Source: UBA6921 sp031363085
Lineage (GTDB): Bacteria > Pseudomonadota > Gammaproteobacteria > SG8-11
Length of the DNA: 64,000 bases
NCBI GenBank assembly: GCA_031363085.1
Contig: JANLTU010000196.1
Span: 62,001-126,000, forward strand
Direction: 5' to 3'
Shown: piece by piece, positions 37,468 to 47,500 of the stretch
How positions within the stretch are numbered: position 1 is the first letter of the stretch
How the letters are laid out: each line of letters opens with the position of its first letter
The notes under the pieces: model-generated
Told to the model about the DNA's origin: nothing
Database searches by the model: none
What the model saw: the letters and a program-made list of their open reading frames with translations, nothing else
Program-made: the position numbers and the translations under genes

Positions 37468-37518
37468 TCAGATACCCAGCTTTTTGAACAGGTCTGCCGC
37501 GCTGGAAGCGTGAAACAC
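37468..37518 (-). pseudogene. RelB/DinJ-type antitoxin C-terminal scrap
   Basis: Sixteen codons ending SSAADLFKKLGI, the typical end of RelB/DinJ antitoxins, are followed by TGA 22 bases before the toxin remnant's open frame. Upstream there is an in-frame TAA. A GTG at 37518 happens to sit 5 bases after AAGGAG, so a 16-residue peptide could still be made. The DNA-binding N-terminus is gone, and prmB ends 21 bases away. Confidence 0.55.
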
Positions 37519-37539
37519 GTCTTCTCCTTAACCAGTCGC

Positions 37540-38475
37540 TTATTTCTTGGCTTTCTTCGCAACAAAATCCTTCGCATATTTTTTAAGTTGCGCTGCCGTC
37601 AGCATGAACACGCCACCGCCGCCGCGTTCGAATTCGATCCAGGTGAACGGGACTTTGGGAAAGCGTTCGACCAGTGCGTGTTCGCTGTCGCCGACTTCGA
37701 CGATGAGGATGCCGTGCGGCGCGAGATACTCGGCTGCGTCACGCAGGATACGCAGCGCAAATTGCAGGCCGTCCTTGCCGGCCTCCAAACCCAGTGCCGG
37801 TTCTTGATGATATTCCGGCGGCAAGGCGGCCATCTCGGCCGTGGTGACATAGGGTGGATTGCTGACGATCACGTCGTAGCGTTTTTTGGGCACGGCATTG
37901 AATAAATCAGAGCGATGCAGATGCACCCGCTCGTCCACGCCATGCTTGTCGACGTTGATGCGCGCCACCGCCAAGGCGTCCGGCGAAATATCAACACCGT
38001 CCACCTGCGCGGCGGGGAATTCCACCGCGCAAGCGATGGCGATGCAGCCGCTGCCGGTGCATAAATCCAGCATGCGCGTGACGCGCTCAGCGGCGATCCA
38101 CGGTGCAAAACGATGCTGAATTAATTCTGCAAACGGTGAGCGTGGCACCAGCACGCGCGCGTCGACAAAAAACGGCAGCCCGGCGAACCAGGCTTCGTGC
38201 GTGAGGTAGGCGGCGGGCATGCGCTTGGCAATGCGCTGTTCGAAGATGCTCAGGATGGAGATTTTTTCCGCGTCGGTCAGGCGCGTGCCCAGCAACCCTT
38301 GCGCGGCTTCATACGGCAAGTGCAGCACGCTCAACACCAAACCAGCGGCTTCATCCACCGCGTTGTCGGTGCCGTGTCCGAACACCAGACCCGCTTCATT
38401 AAAGCGGCTCGCGCCCCAGCGAATGAAGTCTTGAATCGTGAGCAGTTGTTGTTGCGCGTCGGCGCCGAATTTCAT
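37540..38475 (-). CDS. prmB: Ribosomal protein L3 N5-glutamine methyltransferase PrmB
   Basis: SAM-dependent methyltransferase that modifies a glutamine of ribosomal protein L3. The N-terminal helical domain (LLTIQDFIRWGASRFNEAGL) precedes the Rossmann domain with LDLCTGSGCIAIA, DGVDIS and the glutamine-binding motif SNPPYVT. The ATG at 38475 (MKFGADAQQQ) is preferred to 38508. A lysine-rich end (FVAKKAKK) follows. Part of its 3' region is duplicated at 37062–37181. Confidence 0.93.
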   Translation of the reverse strand: MKFGADAQQQLLTIQDFIRWGASRFNEAGLVFGHGTDNAVDEAAGLVLSVLHLPYEAAQGLLGTRLTDAEKISILSIFEQRIAKRMPAAYLTHEAWFAGLPFFVDARVLVPRSPFAELIQHRFAPWIAAERVTRMLDLCTGSGCIAIACAVEFPAAQVDGVDISPDALAVARINVDKHGVDERVHLHRSDLFNAVPKKRYDVIVSNPPYVTTAEMAALPPEYHQEPALGLEAGKDGLQFALRILRDAAEYLAPHGILIVEVGDSEHALVERFPKVPFTWIEFERGGGGVFMLTAAQLKKYAKDFVAKKAKK

Positions 38476-38632
38476 GAGGTAGGATCCTGTAGTGGCATGA
38501 CGTGCCACGAAGCATTGGGGATTTGGAAAGACGTGTCAATGCAGTCAAAACCCCAAGGCGGATAAACTCCGCCGCGCACCTGCCGATAACCCGGTGCACC
38601 CCGACGCTAAACGGATTCTTCTTACCCTGCTT

Positions 38633-39151
38633 ATGCGAAAACCATTTTTGAAAGCATTACTGTGTGGCGCGCTGTGCGTGCTGGGCTCTGCGCACGCGGC
38701 CTTGCCCGAACCGCCCAAGCAAATGCAGGTGCGCGTGATCGGCGTGAACGACGGCGATACGCTCACGGTGGTGGACAGCAAACAAAAAACCTACATCGTG
38801 CAATTGGACGGTATCGATGCGCCGGAAGCCGGGCAGCCCTACGGCGAGGCTTCGAAAAAACATCTGGAGCGCCGCATTCTAAAAAAGAATGTGGTGCTGA
38901 TGTGGCACAAGACCGGCAAAGACGGCGCGTTGATCGCCAAGGTATTGCTCAACAACGGCGACATCAACCAACTGCAACTGCGCACCGGTTCGGCGTGGGC
39001 GACCAGCACACTTTCAGTGAATGTCAGCGGCAACGACACCGGCCGCTACACCAGCGCGCAAGCGCACGCCAAAGAAAAAAGTCTGGGCTTGTGGCGCGAT
39101 GAAAATGCGATTGCACCCTGGGATTGGCGCAAGCAGCACGAAGCCAAATAG
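38633..39151 (+). CDS. Exported thermonuclease-family (SNase) protein
   Basis: A 172-residue secreted nuclease-like protein with signal peptide FLKALLCGALCVLGSAHAAL. The SNase fold has VNDGDTLTVV, VQLDGIDAPEAGQPYGEASK and a late KEKSLGLWRDENAIAPWDWR end. The catalytic Arg of staphylococcal nuclease in RLxGIDxPE is replaced by QLDGIDAPE, so activity is uncertain. ATG at 38633 chosen because it begins the signal peptide; it is divergent from prmB. Confidence 0.85.
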   Translation: MRKPFLKALLCGALCVLGSAHAALPEPPKQMQVRVIGVNDGDTLTVVDSKQKTYIVQLDGIDAPEAGQPYGEASKKHLERRILKKNVVLMWHKTGKDGALIAKVLLNNGDINQLQLRTGSAWATSTLSVNVSGNDTGRYTSAQAHAKEKSLGLWRDENAIAPWDWRKQHEAK

Positions 39152-39176
39152 GGTTGGCGCGCTCAGAGCGCAAGTG

Positions 39177-39632
39177 TTAAGCGTCAATGGTTACCGCTGC
39201 GCCGCGTTTGATCAGGCCGTTTGAGAGAATGTCTGCCCGGAGGCCGGCACGATGGAGAAACCGTTTGACGACCGCTGCCGGAGTAAGCTCGGCAGAAGCC
39301 AGTAGCGTACCCAAATGCAAGCACGGTTCACACAGCTCAACACCCTTTAACCTGACACTCCCGACGCTGAATTCCTTTCCGACCAGTGCGTTCAGTCGCA
39401 CCCCGCGAGTTACAAGGTTCCGATAAGTCATGGCGAGATCGGGTAGACGTGCGTATTCCCGGGAAAAAGCTTCGATTTCCTCGGCTTCAATGAGTGTGAT
39501 GTTTTGCCCTGGATAATCATGGCGCGCAAAGTTGCGATCACCTTCGATGCCAGAGTTGGCAACGGCAACTACGCTGTCCTGTGCCAGTTGCGAACTGCCT
39601 GAGGTCGAACGGATGTAGATACGCTCAATCAT
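39177..39632 (-). CDS. MOSC domain protein
   Basis: A protein of about 151 residues with MOSC features: SGIEGDRNFARHDYPGQNIT, RLNALVGKEFSVG and CEPCLHLGTLL with the conserved cysteine. MOSC domains bind molybdopterin cofactor or act as sulfur-carrier parts of molybdenum enzymes; stand-alone members are of unknown substrate. The ATG at 39632 has GGAG about 8 bases upstream. The MoaD/ThiS gene lies just upstream on the same strand. Confidence 0.88.
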   Translation of the reverse strand: MIERIYIRSTSGSSQLAQDSVVAVANSGIEGDRNFARHDYPGQNITLIEAEEIEAFSREYARLPDLAMTYRNLVTRGVRLNALVGKEFSVGSVRLKGVELCEPCLHLGTLLASAELTPAAVVKRFLHRAGLRADILSNGLIKRGAAVTIDA

Positions 39633-39698
39633 TACGAAAACTCTCCTGACACCCAGCGGCCTGATCGATACTAACAACACGACGCAGCCGAATCACAC

Positions 39699-39956
39699 TC
39701 ACCCGCCACTCAAAGCCTGCACCAGATACACCGCATCGGTGGGGAGCAGCGGGTGTCTTAAATCGAACACCTGTTCGCCGTTAACGAAAAAACGCATCTG
39801 CCCACGCATCTGGTGTTGTTCGTCAACCACGCGAAAGCGCAAGCCGGGATAACGCCGGTCGAGATCAGCCAGCAGCTCGGCAAGCGTCGCGCCACTTGCG
39901 TCAACCTCCGACGCCTTGGTGTAAGACTGCAACGAGCTTGGGATCAGCACCTTCAT
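39699..39956 (-). CDS. MoaD/ThiS-family sulfur-carrier protein
   Basis: An 85-residue ubiquitin-fold protein ending in the functional Gly-Gly (VQALSGG), which would be thiocarboxylated. ATLAELLADLDRRYPGLRFR and RFFVNGEQV match the family. It begins 3 bases after the stop of the BNR-repeat gene, and the MOSC gene follows, so the three may be one operon. No moaE, thiG or E1-like enzyme is nearby to tell which pathway it serves. Confidence 0.9.
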   Translation of the reverse strand: MKVLIPSSLQSYTKASEVDASGATLAELLADLDRRYPGLRFRVVDEQHQMRGQMRFFVNGEQVFDLRHPLLPTDAVYLVQALSGG

Positions 39957-39959
39957 CGA

Positions 39960-41165
39960 TCATCCCTCGGCGACTTCCACCGAATAGATTTCAGGAAGAT
40001 TGCGCGCGATGCACGTCCAGCGCTGGCCTTCGTCGCGGCTCATCCACAGCTCGCCACTGGTGGTTCCAAAATACAGGCCGATGGCATCTTGCGTGTCTGC
40101 CGTCATGGACTGGCGCTTCACTGTCCACCACGCCTGAGTTTCGGGCAGACCGACATCGAGGCGCTGCCAGCGCTTGCCGCCGTTGCGGGTGACATACACC
40201 GCAGGCTTGCCTTCCGGGCTGGTGCGCGGCCACACGCTCTGGCCGTCCATCGGGAAAACCCACGCAGTGTCGGCATCGCGCGGGTGGATCACTATCGGAA
40301 AGCCGATGTCGCCAACGCGCTTGGGCATGTTGTTGCCGATGCGTGTCCACTCGTTCGACGGCCGATCAATGCGGTAGATGCCGCAGTGATTCTGCTGGTA
40401 CAAGCGGTCCGGGTTGCTCGGGCACATGCGCACGCAATGCGGATCGTGAAAAGCGATATTGGCCGAATCAAATCCACCGACCACTTCCATGCCTTTCACC
40501 AGGGTTGCAAAGCTTCGCCCGCCGTCGAGGGTTTCATGCACACCGCCGCCCGACATGCTGAAGTACAGGTGCTTGGGGTCGCGCGGGTCAACGATGATCG
40601 AGTGCAGCTTCGGCCCATCGGGCGTGCCATCCTGCACGCTGCCCATCCAAGCGCGGTATTGCGGGTCGTCGTTGATGACGGAAAACGGCGTCCAGGTGTC
40701 GCCGCCGTCGTCGGAACGGAACAAACCCTGCGGCGAAGTGCCCGCGTACCACGCGTTCGGTTCGTTCGCGTGGCAGGGCGTGAGCCAGAAGGTGTGATCG
40801 ACCGCGCGGCCTTTGTCACCGTCAGGCGCCTTTGCGAAGGCGGGCGGCTTGGCGGCTTCCTTCCAGGTGCGGCCGCGATCCGTGGAGCGAAATACCGTGG
40901 GACCAAGGTGCCCGGTCTTGGCTGCGGCCAGCAGCGTGCGACCGTCACGCGGGTCGAGCACCAAGTGATTGATGATGTGGCCGAGAAAGTGCGGCCCGTC
41001 GCTTCGCCAGGTTTTGCGCGCCGCATCGCCGTGAAAAATCCAGGCGCCTTTGCGCGTGGCGACCAACACCCGCACTTGGCGCGCCGGGCTTGCAGCACGC
41101 TTCGGGCGCGCAGCGGTCACTTTCTTTTTCGGTGCTGATTTTTTGCTGGTGCTTATCATGATCAC
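39960..41165 (-). CDS. BNR/sialidase-like beta-propeller protein
   Basis: A 401-residue protein with repeated Asp-box motifs (STDRGRTWKEA, RSDDGGDTWTPFS, TRNGGKRWQRLD, SRDEGQRWTC), the signature of sialidase/BNR or VPS10-like propellers. It starts with a Lys-rich segment (KKSAPKKKVTAARPKRA) and has no signal peptide, so it is probably cytoplasmic. Family members are often paired with a MoaD/ThiS gene, as here, but the reason is unknown. No sialidase catalytic set was identified. Confidence 0.8.
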   Translation of the reverse strand: MIMISTSKKSAPKKKVTAARPKRAASPARQVRVLVATRKGAWIFHGDAARKTWRSDGPHFLGHIINHLVLDPRDGRTLLAAAKTGHLGPTVFRSTDRGRTWKEAAKPPAFAKAPDGDKGRAVDHTFWLTPCHANEPNAWYAGTSPQGLFRSDDGGDTWTPFSVINDDPQYRAWMGSVQDGTPDGPKLHSIIVDPRDPKHLYFSMSGGGVHETLDGGRSFATLVKGMEVVGGFDSANIAFHDPHCVRMCPSNPDRLYQQNHCGIYRIDRPSNEWTRIGNNMPKRVGDIGFPIVIHPRDADTAWVFPMDGQSVWPRTSPEGKPAVYVTRNGGKRWQRLDVGLPETQAWWTVKRQSMTADTQDAIGLYFGTTSGELWMSRDEGQRWTCIARNLPEIYSVEVAEG

Positions 41166-41374
41166 TCTTCCTCCCAGGTTATTTTTTTACACGACCGTCA
41201 AATGCTACTGTGCCTAGATTACAGATCGAAAAAACTTCAGTCCATCGCTGGCTGCAGCAGCATCCTTCTACAGTTAGCCATTTAATAAGCAAGCGGGACG
41301 CGGCTGTTCTAAAAAAGGCAAGCCTATCGGCGGCACTTGCACAGTGGGTGCCCCAAAGAAACCTTGAACAGGCT

Positions 41375-42109
41375 CTAACGGTCCACAACCGGTGTCTCCA
41401 CCAAGCCTTGCCCCAGCGCCACACGCTCATCGAACACAAAACAACGGCCGCGCCAGCGGCTGTCCGCTGCGGGAATGTGTTCGAGGTAGTTTAAAATTCC
41501 GCCGTGCAGGTGGTACACATCTTTGAAACCCTGATCGAGCATGAAGGCGCTGGCTTTTTCGCAGCGGATGCCACCGGTGCAATACATCGCAACTTTGCTG
41601 TGCGTGGTGGGAGCAAGCGAGCGGCGCACGTAATCCGGAAACTGTCGAAACGTGGCAATACCGGGATCGACAGCGCGTTCAAATCCACCCAACGCGGTTT
41701 CGTAAACGTTACGGGTGTCGAGTAGCAGCACGCCTTCTTCTGCAAGCAAACTGTTCCACTGCGCGGCGGGAACATATTCACCCACCGCACGCGTGGGATC
41801 GACACCGTCAACACCAAGCGTGACAATTTCTTTTTTCAGACGTATTTTCATACGACCGAACGGCCGTGCGCGCGCTGCTGATTGCTTGCAATGCACATCG
41901 GCCAGGCGCGGGTCAGCGCGCAAAAATGACAACACAGCGGCGACGCCGGCGTGCGAACCGGCGATGGTGGCGTTGATGCCTTCCTGCGCCAGCAAAATGC
42001 TGCCGATGACGCCGTGCGCCAGACACACTTCCAGCAGTGGCGCGCGCAGTGCGGCGCAGTCCGTCAGGCGTACAAATTTATAGAATGTCAACACCATGTG
42101 TTGAGACAT
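41375..42109 (-). CDS. trhO: tRNA uridine(34) hydroxylase TrhO (rhodanese family)
   Basis: Catalyses oxygen-dependent hydroxylation of uridine 34 in tRNA (YceA family). A ferredoxin-like N-terminal domain (GINATIAG, RMKIRLKKEIVTLG) is followed by a rhodanese domain with the catalytic loop YCTGGIRCEKA. Length 244 is slightly short, as the C-terminal zinc-binding tail seen in E. coli (about 350 residues) is absent, which is common in this family. It is divergent from hppA. Confidence 0.9.
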   Translation of the reverse strand: MSQHMVLTFYKFVRLTDCAALRAPLLEVCLAHGVIGSILLAQEGINATIAGSHAGVAAVLSFLRADPRLADVHCKQSAARARPFGRMKIRLKKEIVTLGVDGVDPTRAVGEYVPAAQWNSLLAEEGVLLLDTRNVYETALGGFERAVDPGIATFRQFPDYVRRSLAPTTHSKVAMYCTGGIRCEKASAFMLDQGFKDVYHLHGGILNYLEHIPAADSRWRGRCFVFDERVALGQGLVETPVVDR

Positions 42110-42175
42110 GACCTACACTCATTCACAGTCAGTTTTTTGTAAACGGATTTTACCGAAGGCCAATTCTTCCGTGTA

Positions 42176-42189
42176 GACAAAATTTTGTC
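42176..42189. promoter_or_regulatory. Perfect 14-bp palindrome between trhO and hppA
   Basis: GACAAAATTTTGTC at 42176–42189 is perfectly self-complementary and lies 67 bases from the trhO start and 114 from hppA. It could be a repressor operator or part of a hairpin. No family-specific consensus is recognised. Confidence 0.4.
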
Positions 42190-42302
42190 GCGCCAATCAA
42201 ACAAGCGGATTCGGGCATAGGAAAACCTCAATAGATATACGCACAAGACCGCGCCAGACTCGGCGTTGCAAATTTATTACAAGCCACCAAAGGAGAATAT
42301 TC

Positions 42303-44324
42303 ATGTCTGCTGGACTCGTATTTGCTCTTGCATGCTCCATCGTTGCCTTGCTGTATGGTCTCATCTCCACTTATTACGTGATGTCCTTGCCGGACGGCAA
42401 TGACCGCATGCGGCAAATCGCTCGTGCCATTCAAGATGGCGCGTCTGCCTACCTGCATCGGCAATACACCACCATCGGCATGGTCGGGGCGCTATTATTC
42501 GTGGTGATTTTTTTGGGGTTGGGGAAACTCACTGCGGCAGGCTTTGCGCTGGGCGCGGTGCTATCGGGAGCGGCCGGTTATATCGGCATGATCGTGTCGG
42601 TGCGCGCCAATGTGCGCACCGCCGAAGCGTCGCGCCGTGGGCTTGATGCCGGCCTGAGCGTTTCGTTTCGCGCCGGGGCCATCACCGGCATGTTGGTGGT
42701 CGGCCTGGGTTTGCTGGGTGTGGCTGGATTTTACGCACTGCTGACCACGCTGGGCGGGGCGGGCATGCCGGATCTGGCACCGCTGGTCGGATTCGCTTTC
42801 GGCGGTTCGCTGATTTCCATCTTCGCGCGCCTGGGCGGCGGTATTTTCACCAAGGGTGCGGACGTAGGCGCCGACTTGGTCGGCAAAGTCGAGGCCGGCA
42901 TCCCGGAAGACGACCCACGCAATCCGGCGGTGATTGCCGACAACGTCGGCGACAATGTCGGCGACTGCGCCGGCATGGCGGCGGACTTGTTCGAGACCTA
43001 CGCCGTGACCATCATCGCGGCAATGATTCTGGGCGTGTCGATGTTCCCGCAACATGCTGCCGAAGCGGCCTTGTATCCGCTGGTGCTGGGCGGCGTGTCG
43101 GTGCTGGCCTGCGTGCTGGGCACGTTCTTTGTCAAAATCGGCGCCAACCGCAAGGTGATGAACGCGCTGTATCGCGGCGTGATTGCCGCCGGCGTGCTGT
43201 CGGCGGCGGCGTTTTATCCGGTGACAAATTGGGTTATGGGCGGCGTGCCCGAACTCACGACGGCCGCACTTTATAGCGCCGCCTTGGTTGGGCTCGCGGT
43301 CACCGCCTTGTTAATTGTCATCACCGAGTACTACACCGCCACCGAATACGGGCCGGTGCGCGCTGTGGCAGAAGCCTCTGTCACCGGACACGCTACCAAT
43401 ATCATCGCGGGATTGGCGTTGTCGATGCGCTCCACCGCAGCACCGGTGTTGGTGGTGTGCGCCGGTATCTACGTGGCGTTCCACTTCGCGGGCTTGTATG
43501 GCATCGCGGTCGCAGCCACCTCAATGTTGTCGATGACCGGCATCATCGTCGCACTCGATGCTTACGGCCCAGTGACCGACAACGCCGGTGGTATTGCCGA
43601 AATGTCTAATCTGGAACCGGCCGTGCGTGAAACCACCGACACTCTGGACGCGGTGGGCAACACCACCAAGGCCGTCACCAAAGGCTACGCCATCGGTTCG
43701 GCCGGTCTCGCCGCGCTGGTGCTGTTCGCCGACTACACTCGCGAACTGAACCACCATTTAAACCAGACCACGAGTTTTGATCTGTCCAACCCTAATGTCA
43801 TTATCGGCCTGTTCATCGGCGGCTTGGTGCCGTATTTCTTCGGCGCGATGGCCTTGGAATCGGTCGGGCGCGCGGCGCAGTCGGTGGTTGTCGAGGTGCG
43901 GCGCCAGTTCCGCGAAATTCCCGGCATCATGACCGGTGAGCAGGCACCCGATTACTCCACCGCAGTGGACATGCTGACGCGCGCGGCCATCAAAGAAATG
44001 GTGCTGCCGGCGTTGTTGCCGGTGTTAACGCCTGTAGCGGTCGGCTTGTTGCTGGGCTCACAGGCATTGGGTGGCTTGCTGGTCGGATCGATTGTCACCG
44101 GCTTGTTTGTCGCCATCTCCATGACCACCGGCGGCGGCGCCTGGGACAACGCCAAGAAGTTCATCGAAACCGGTAATCATGGCGGCAAGGGTTCGGATGC
44201 CCACAAGGCGGCGATCACCGGCGATACCGTCGGCGATCCCTATAAGGACACCGCCGGCCCGGCGATCAACCCGCTGATCAAGATCATGAACATCGTCGCG
44301 CTGATGATCGTGCCGTTGTTGTAA
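42303..44324 (+). CDS. hppA: K+-insensitive H+-translocating inorganic pyrophosphatase
   Basis: Membrane pyrophosphatase of 673 residues that couples pyrophosphate hydrolysis to proton export, with about 16 transmembrane helices. The pyrophosphate-binding blocks GGIFTKGADVGADLVGKVE, then DDPRNPAVIADNVGDNVGDC, are intact, as is the C-terminal GDTVGDPYKDTAGPAINPL. The K+-dependence site reads GNTTKAVTKG (residues 452–461) with Lys456 and Thr459, the residues of K+-independent enzymes; K+-dependent ones have Ala there. AAAGGAG precedes the ATG with about 7 bases of spacing. Single gene. Confidence 0.95.
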   Translation: MSAGLVFALACSIVALLYGLISTYYVMSLPDGNDRMRQIARAIQDGASAYLHRQYTTIGMVGALLFVVIFLGLGKLTAAGFALGAVLSGAAGYIGMIVSVRANVRTAEASRRGLDAGLSVSFRAGAITGMLVVGLGLLGVAGFYALLTTLGGAGMPDLAPLVGFAFGGSLISIFARLGGGIFTKGADVGADLVGKVEAGIPEDDPRNPAVIADNVGDNVGDCAGMAADLFETYAVTIIAAMILGVSMFPQHAAEAALYPLVLGGVSVLACVLGTFFVKIGANRKVMNALYRGVIAAGVLSAAAFYPVTNWVMGGVPELTTAALYSAALVGLAVTALLIVITEYYTATEYGPVRAVAEASVTGHATNIIAGLALSMRSTAAPVLVVCAGIYVAFHFAGLYGIAVAATSMLSMTGIIVALDAYGPVTDNAGGIAEMSNLEPAVRETTDTLDAVGNTTKAVTKGYAIGSAGLAALVLFADYTRELNHHLNQTTSFDLSNPNVIIGLFIGGLVPYFFGAMALESVGRAAQSVVVEVRRQFREIPGIMTGEQAPDYSTAVDMLTRAAIKEMVLPALLPVLTPVAVGLLLGSQALGGLLVGSIVTGLFVAISMTTGGGAWDNAKKFIETGNHGGKGSDAHKAAITGDTVGDPYKDTAGPAINPLIKIMNIVALMIVPLL

Positions 44325-44356
44325 TCCAGCGGTCAGGTTAAGCACGAAGTTATTGA

Positions 44357-44380
44357 CCCCTCCTCATTTTCGAGGAGGGG
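44357..44380. terminator. Hairpin between convergent hppA and the FN3–LRR gene
   Basis: CCCCTCCTC (44357–44365) and GAGGAGGGG (44372–44380) form a 9-bp GC-rich stem with a 6-base loop. It lies 32 bases after hppA and before the end of the oppositely oriented gene. No clear U-run follows on either strand, so it is a stem-type terminator candidate at best. Confidence 0.45.
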
Positions 44381-44542
44381 TGGGTGCGAAACGATACGGT
44401 AGATGTGACCCTAAAGAAGTATTCATTCCCTTTGAGCTGAGTCTAACGAAACTCACACACTTCAACCCCTCCCCTGCCCTTGCCTCACGTCAACAGCGCA
44501 AGTCAAACGACCTTCACCCGTTCATCGACTGTATCCATCGAG

Positions 44543-47500
44543 TTACGGATTAACGCAGTTCTCTCCGTCCACCGGCAGGTCAACATTCGTGACAATGCCG
44601 TCGAGGTCGACAGGCGGTGAATTCAAGCGCGTAATCAAGCGGGTGGCATCGGCGCAGGACAGCGCGGCATTCCCGCCCACTTGCAACAAGCGCGCGTTCT
44701 TCAACACCTCCAGCGCATTCACGTGCCCCACTCCCTGGCCACCCAATTCGTTGCTGGACACATCCAGCTCCGTCAAATTGGTCAGCGTCGCAAGCGGCGC
44801 CACATCGACAATGCGATTGCCGCCCAAGTACAAACGCTCGATATTGGTCAAGCCCGCAAGCGGCCGCACATCGACAATTTCACTGTTGTACACCGACAGG
44901 TAGACCACGTTCGATAGGCCCGCCAACGACGCCAAGTTGCTGACCTTGGTGTCATTCAGATACAAACTGGTCAGCGCCGTCAGCCCGGCCAACAGGCTGA
45001 TATCGCTGACCGGGTTACCACTGAGCGACAGGTAAGTCAGCTTGGTGAGCGCAGCCAGCGGCTTGAGATTGGCGATGCGATTGGCGTCTAACGCCAGATA
45101 GCTCAGACCGGTGAGCCCGCTCAGCTTGTTCAGGTCGTCGATACGGTTGCTACGCAGCGACAGGTTCGTGACATTTTCCAGCCATTCCAGGCCCGACAAA
45201 TTAGCGATATCCAGCTCGTTGCAAACCAGGATACCGGCTACTTCGTCGCCATACACCCAGCCGTTAATCGCCGCTTCACCATTGATGCATTGCTGTAACC
45301 CGGCGTCGGGAAACAGGCCGGACAGGCGCTTGTTATGCGGCGTGACCACCCGTTGCTCGGACATAAAACCTTCGCCACCGACATTCACCGCCGCCACCCG
45401 GTACGCGTACTTGCTGTTATTGGTTAACCCGTTGAACACGTAGGGTGCAACGGCGTTGGGAACTTTACTAAATTTAGTGTCAACACCGGTCGCGAGTTTC
45501 CAGTACACCGTGTAAGACTCCGCGCCCGGCACCTGCGTCCAACCCAAGGTGATGCGTTTGTCCTCGCCAATCGTCACGTTGATGACCGGCGCATCCGGCG
45601 CCAAGGTCAAAAAGACTTCCGGCGACAGCTCGCTCTCACCACCGGCGTTGCTGGCTGCGATGCGGTAAAAATATTTTTTTCCGTTACTGATATTCGCGTG
45701 CAGCAACGACGCAGCACTGGTCTTCAGCAAGGCGTCTTTGCTCGTGACGTTACCGGTGGTATTCCAGTAAATATGGTACTCAGTCGCGCCGTTGGAGGTT
45801 TTCCACGCCAGGGTAATCTGTTTGTCGGCACCCTTCAGATTTGAAAGCGCGGTCGCGTCCGGCGCCAGCGTGACGGAAAATTCCGGCGCCAAGGTCTCGC
45901 CGCCGTCGTTAACCGCCGCGATGCGATAATAATATGTCATGCCCCGCACCAACGCGCTGTGGGTCAACGCCGCTTCGGTACTGGTTAGTTTTTCATCCTT
46001 GCTGGTGACCTTGCCGGTGGTATTCCAGTAGACCCGATATCCGGTCGCACCGAACATCGGCGTCCAGCGTAAGTTGACGACACGATCACCGCCTTGCGCG
46101 GTTTGCAGCACCGGCGCATCCGGCGCCAGCGTGACACTGAACTCCTGCGATAGCGGGCTGGCGCCGGCGGCATTGCGCGCACTGATGCGGTAGTAATAGC
46201 TTCCGCCGTTCGCCAACCCGGTGTGTGGCAGCGGCGCCTTGAGTGCATCCAGCTTGGCGTCGCGCTCGGTCACGTTACCGCGCGTATTCCAATACACGGT
46301 GTAACCGGTTGCACCCGGCACCACGTTCCACTGCAGCGTGGCTTGCTTGTCGGCGGCACTGGCGCTGCCGACCGCCGGAGCATCCGGTATGAGCGTCACC
46401 TGCACCGGCGCGGCAGCGGTTTCACCGCCGGCATTCACTGCCGTCACTTGATAGTGGTACGTCAAGCCGTTGGCAAGATCCTTATGAATATACGGCGCCG
46501 TGGCCGCCGAAATTTTTTGATCTTTGCTGATCACCGCGCCTGCGGAATTCCAGTAAATGTTATACGCAGTCGCGCCGGCCACGCGTTCCCAGCTCAGCGT
46601 CACCTGCTTGTCGCCACCTACCGGCGCTGCGACCAGCGGCGCATCCGGCGCCAGCGTGACTTTTATTTCGGTCGACAGCGGGCTCTCGCCGCCCGCGTTG
46701 CGCGCCGCAATGCGATAAAAATACACGCCGCCGTTCGCCACACCGGTGTGCACCACGCTGGAGGTGCTGACGTCCAAATGCGCGTCGGTGGCGGCAACCT
46801 CGCCTTTGGCATTCCAGTAAATGCGGTATTCAACCGCGCCGTTCACTGCGGTCCAACTGAGCGTGATTTGTTTGTCGCCGCCCAGCACCACCGGCAATCC
46901 AGGAGTTTCCGGCACCAAGGTCGCTTGCAACGGTGTCGACGCCGCTTCACCGCCTTCGTTAGCGGCCGTCACCAAATAGAAATACGTTTCGCCCTTGCGC
47001 AACGGTTCGTGCACGAACGGCGACGTGACCCCGGCGAATTTTTTATCGCGCGTCGTCACATTGCCGCTGGTGTTCCAATATACGTGATACGCCGTGGCGC
47101 CTTCGCTCGCGTTCCAGCGCAGCGTCACCTGACGCTCGCCGACGGCCGCGATTTCAGAACGCGGCGCATCGGGTACCAGCGTGGCGGCGACCTGCGGCGC
47201 CAGAGCGCTTTCACCACCGTCATTGCTGGCCGACACCCGATAATAATATTTGCTGCCGTTGCGCAACGCCGCGTGCGTCCAGCTAAGGTCTTTGGTCGTG
47301 ACTTTTTCGTCGCGCGCACTGACGTCGCCGCTGGTATTCCAATACACGGTGTAAAGCACGCTCGACGGCACCGCGTCCCAGCGCAAGTTCACTTGCTTAT
47401 CACCACCCTGCGCAGCGGCGATCTTCGGCATGTCCGGCGGCATGACGACACGCACCTCCGGTGACAACGCGCTTTCGCCGCCGATATTTTTTGCCGCCAG

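Noticed and set aside
39813..41138. A plus-strand frame of about 441 codons opposite the BNR-repeat gene
   Set aside because: The minus-strand frame has clear Asp-box motifs; the plus frame is a low-complexity His/Arg-rich shadow.
46223..47464. A long plus-strand reading frame of about 413 codons opposite the FN3 gene
   Set aside because: It mirrors the periodic FN3 repeats on the other strand and has no domain, ribosome site or sensible composition.
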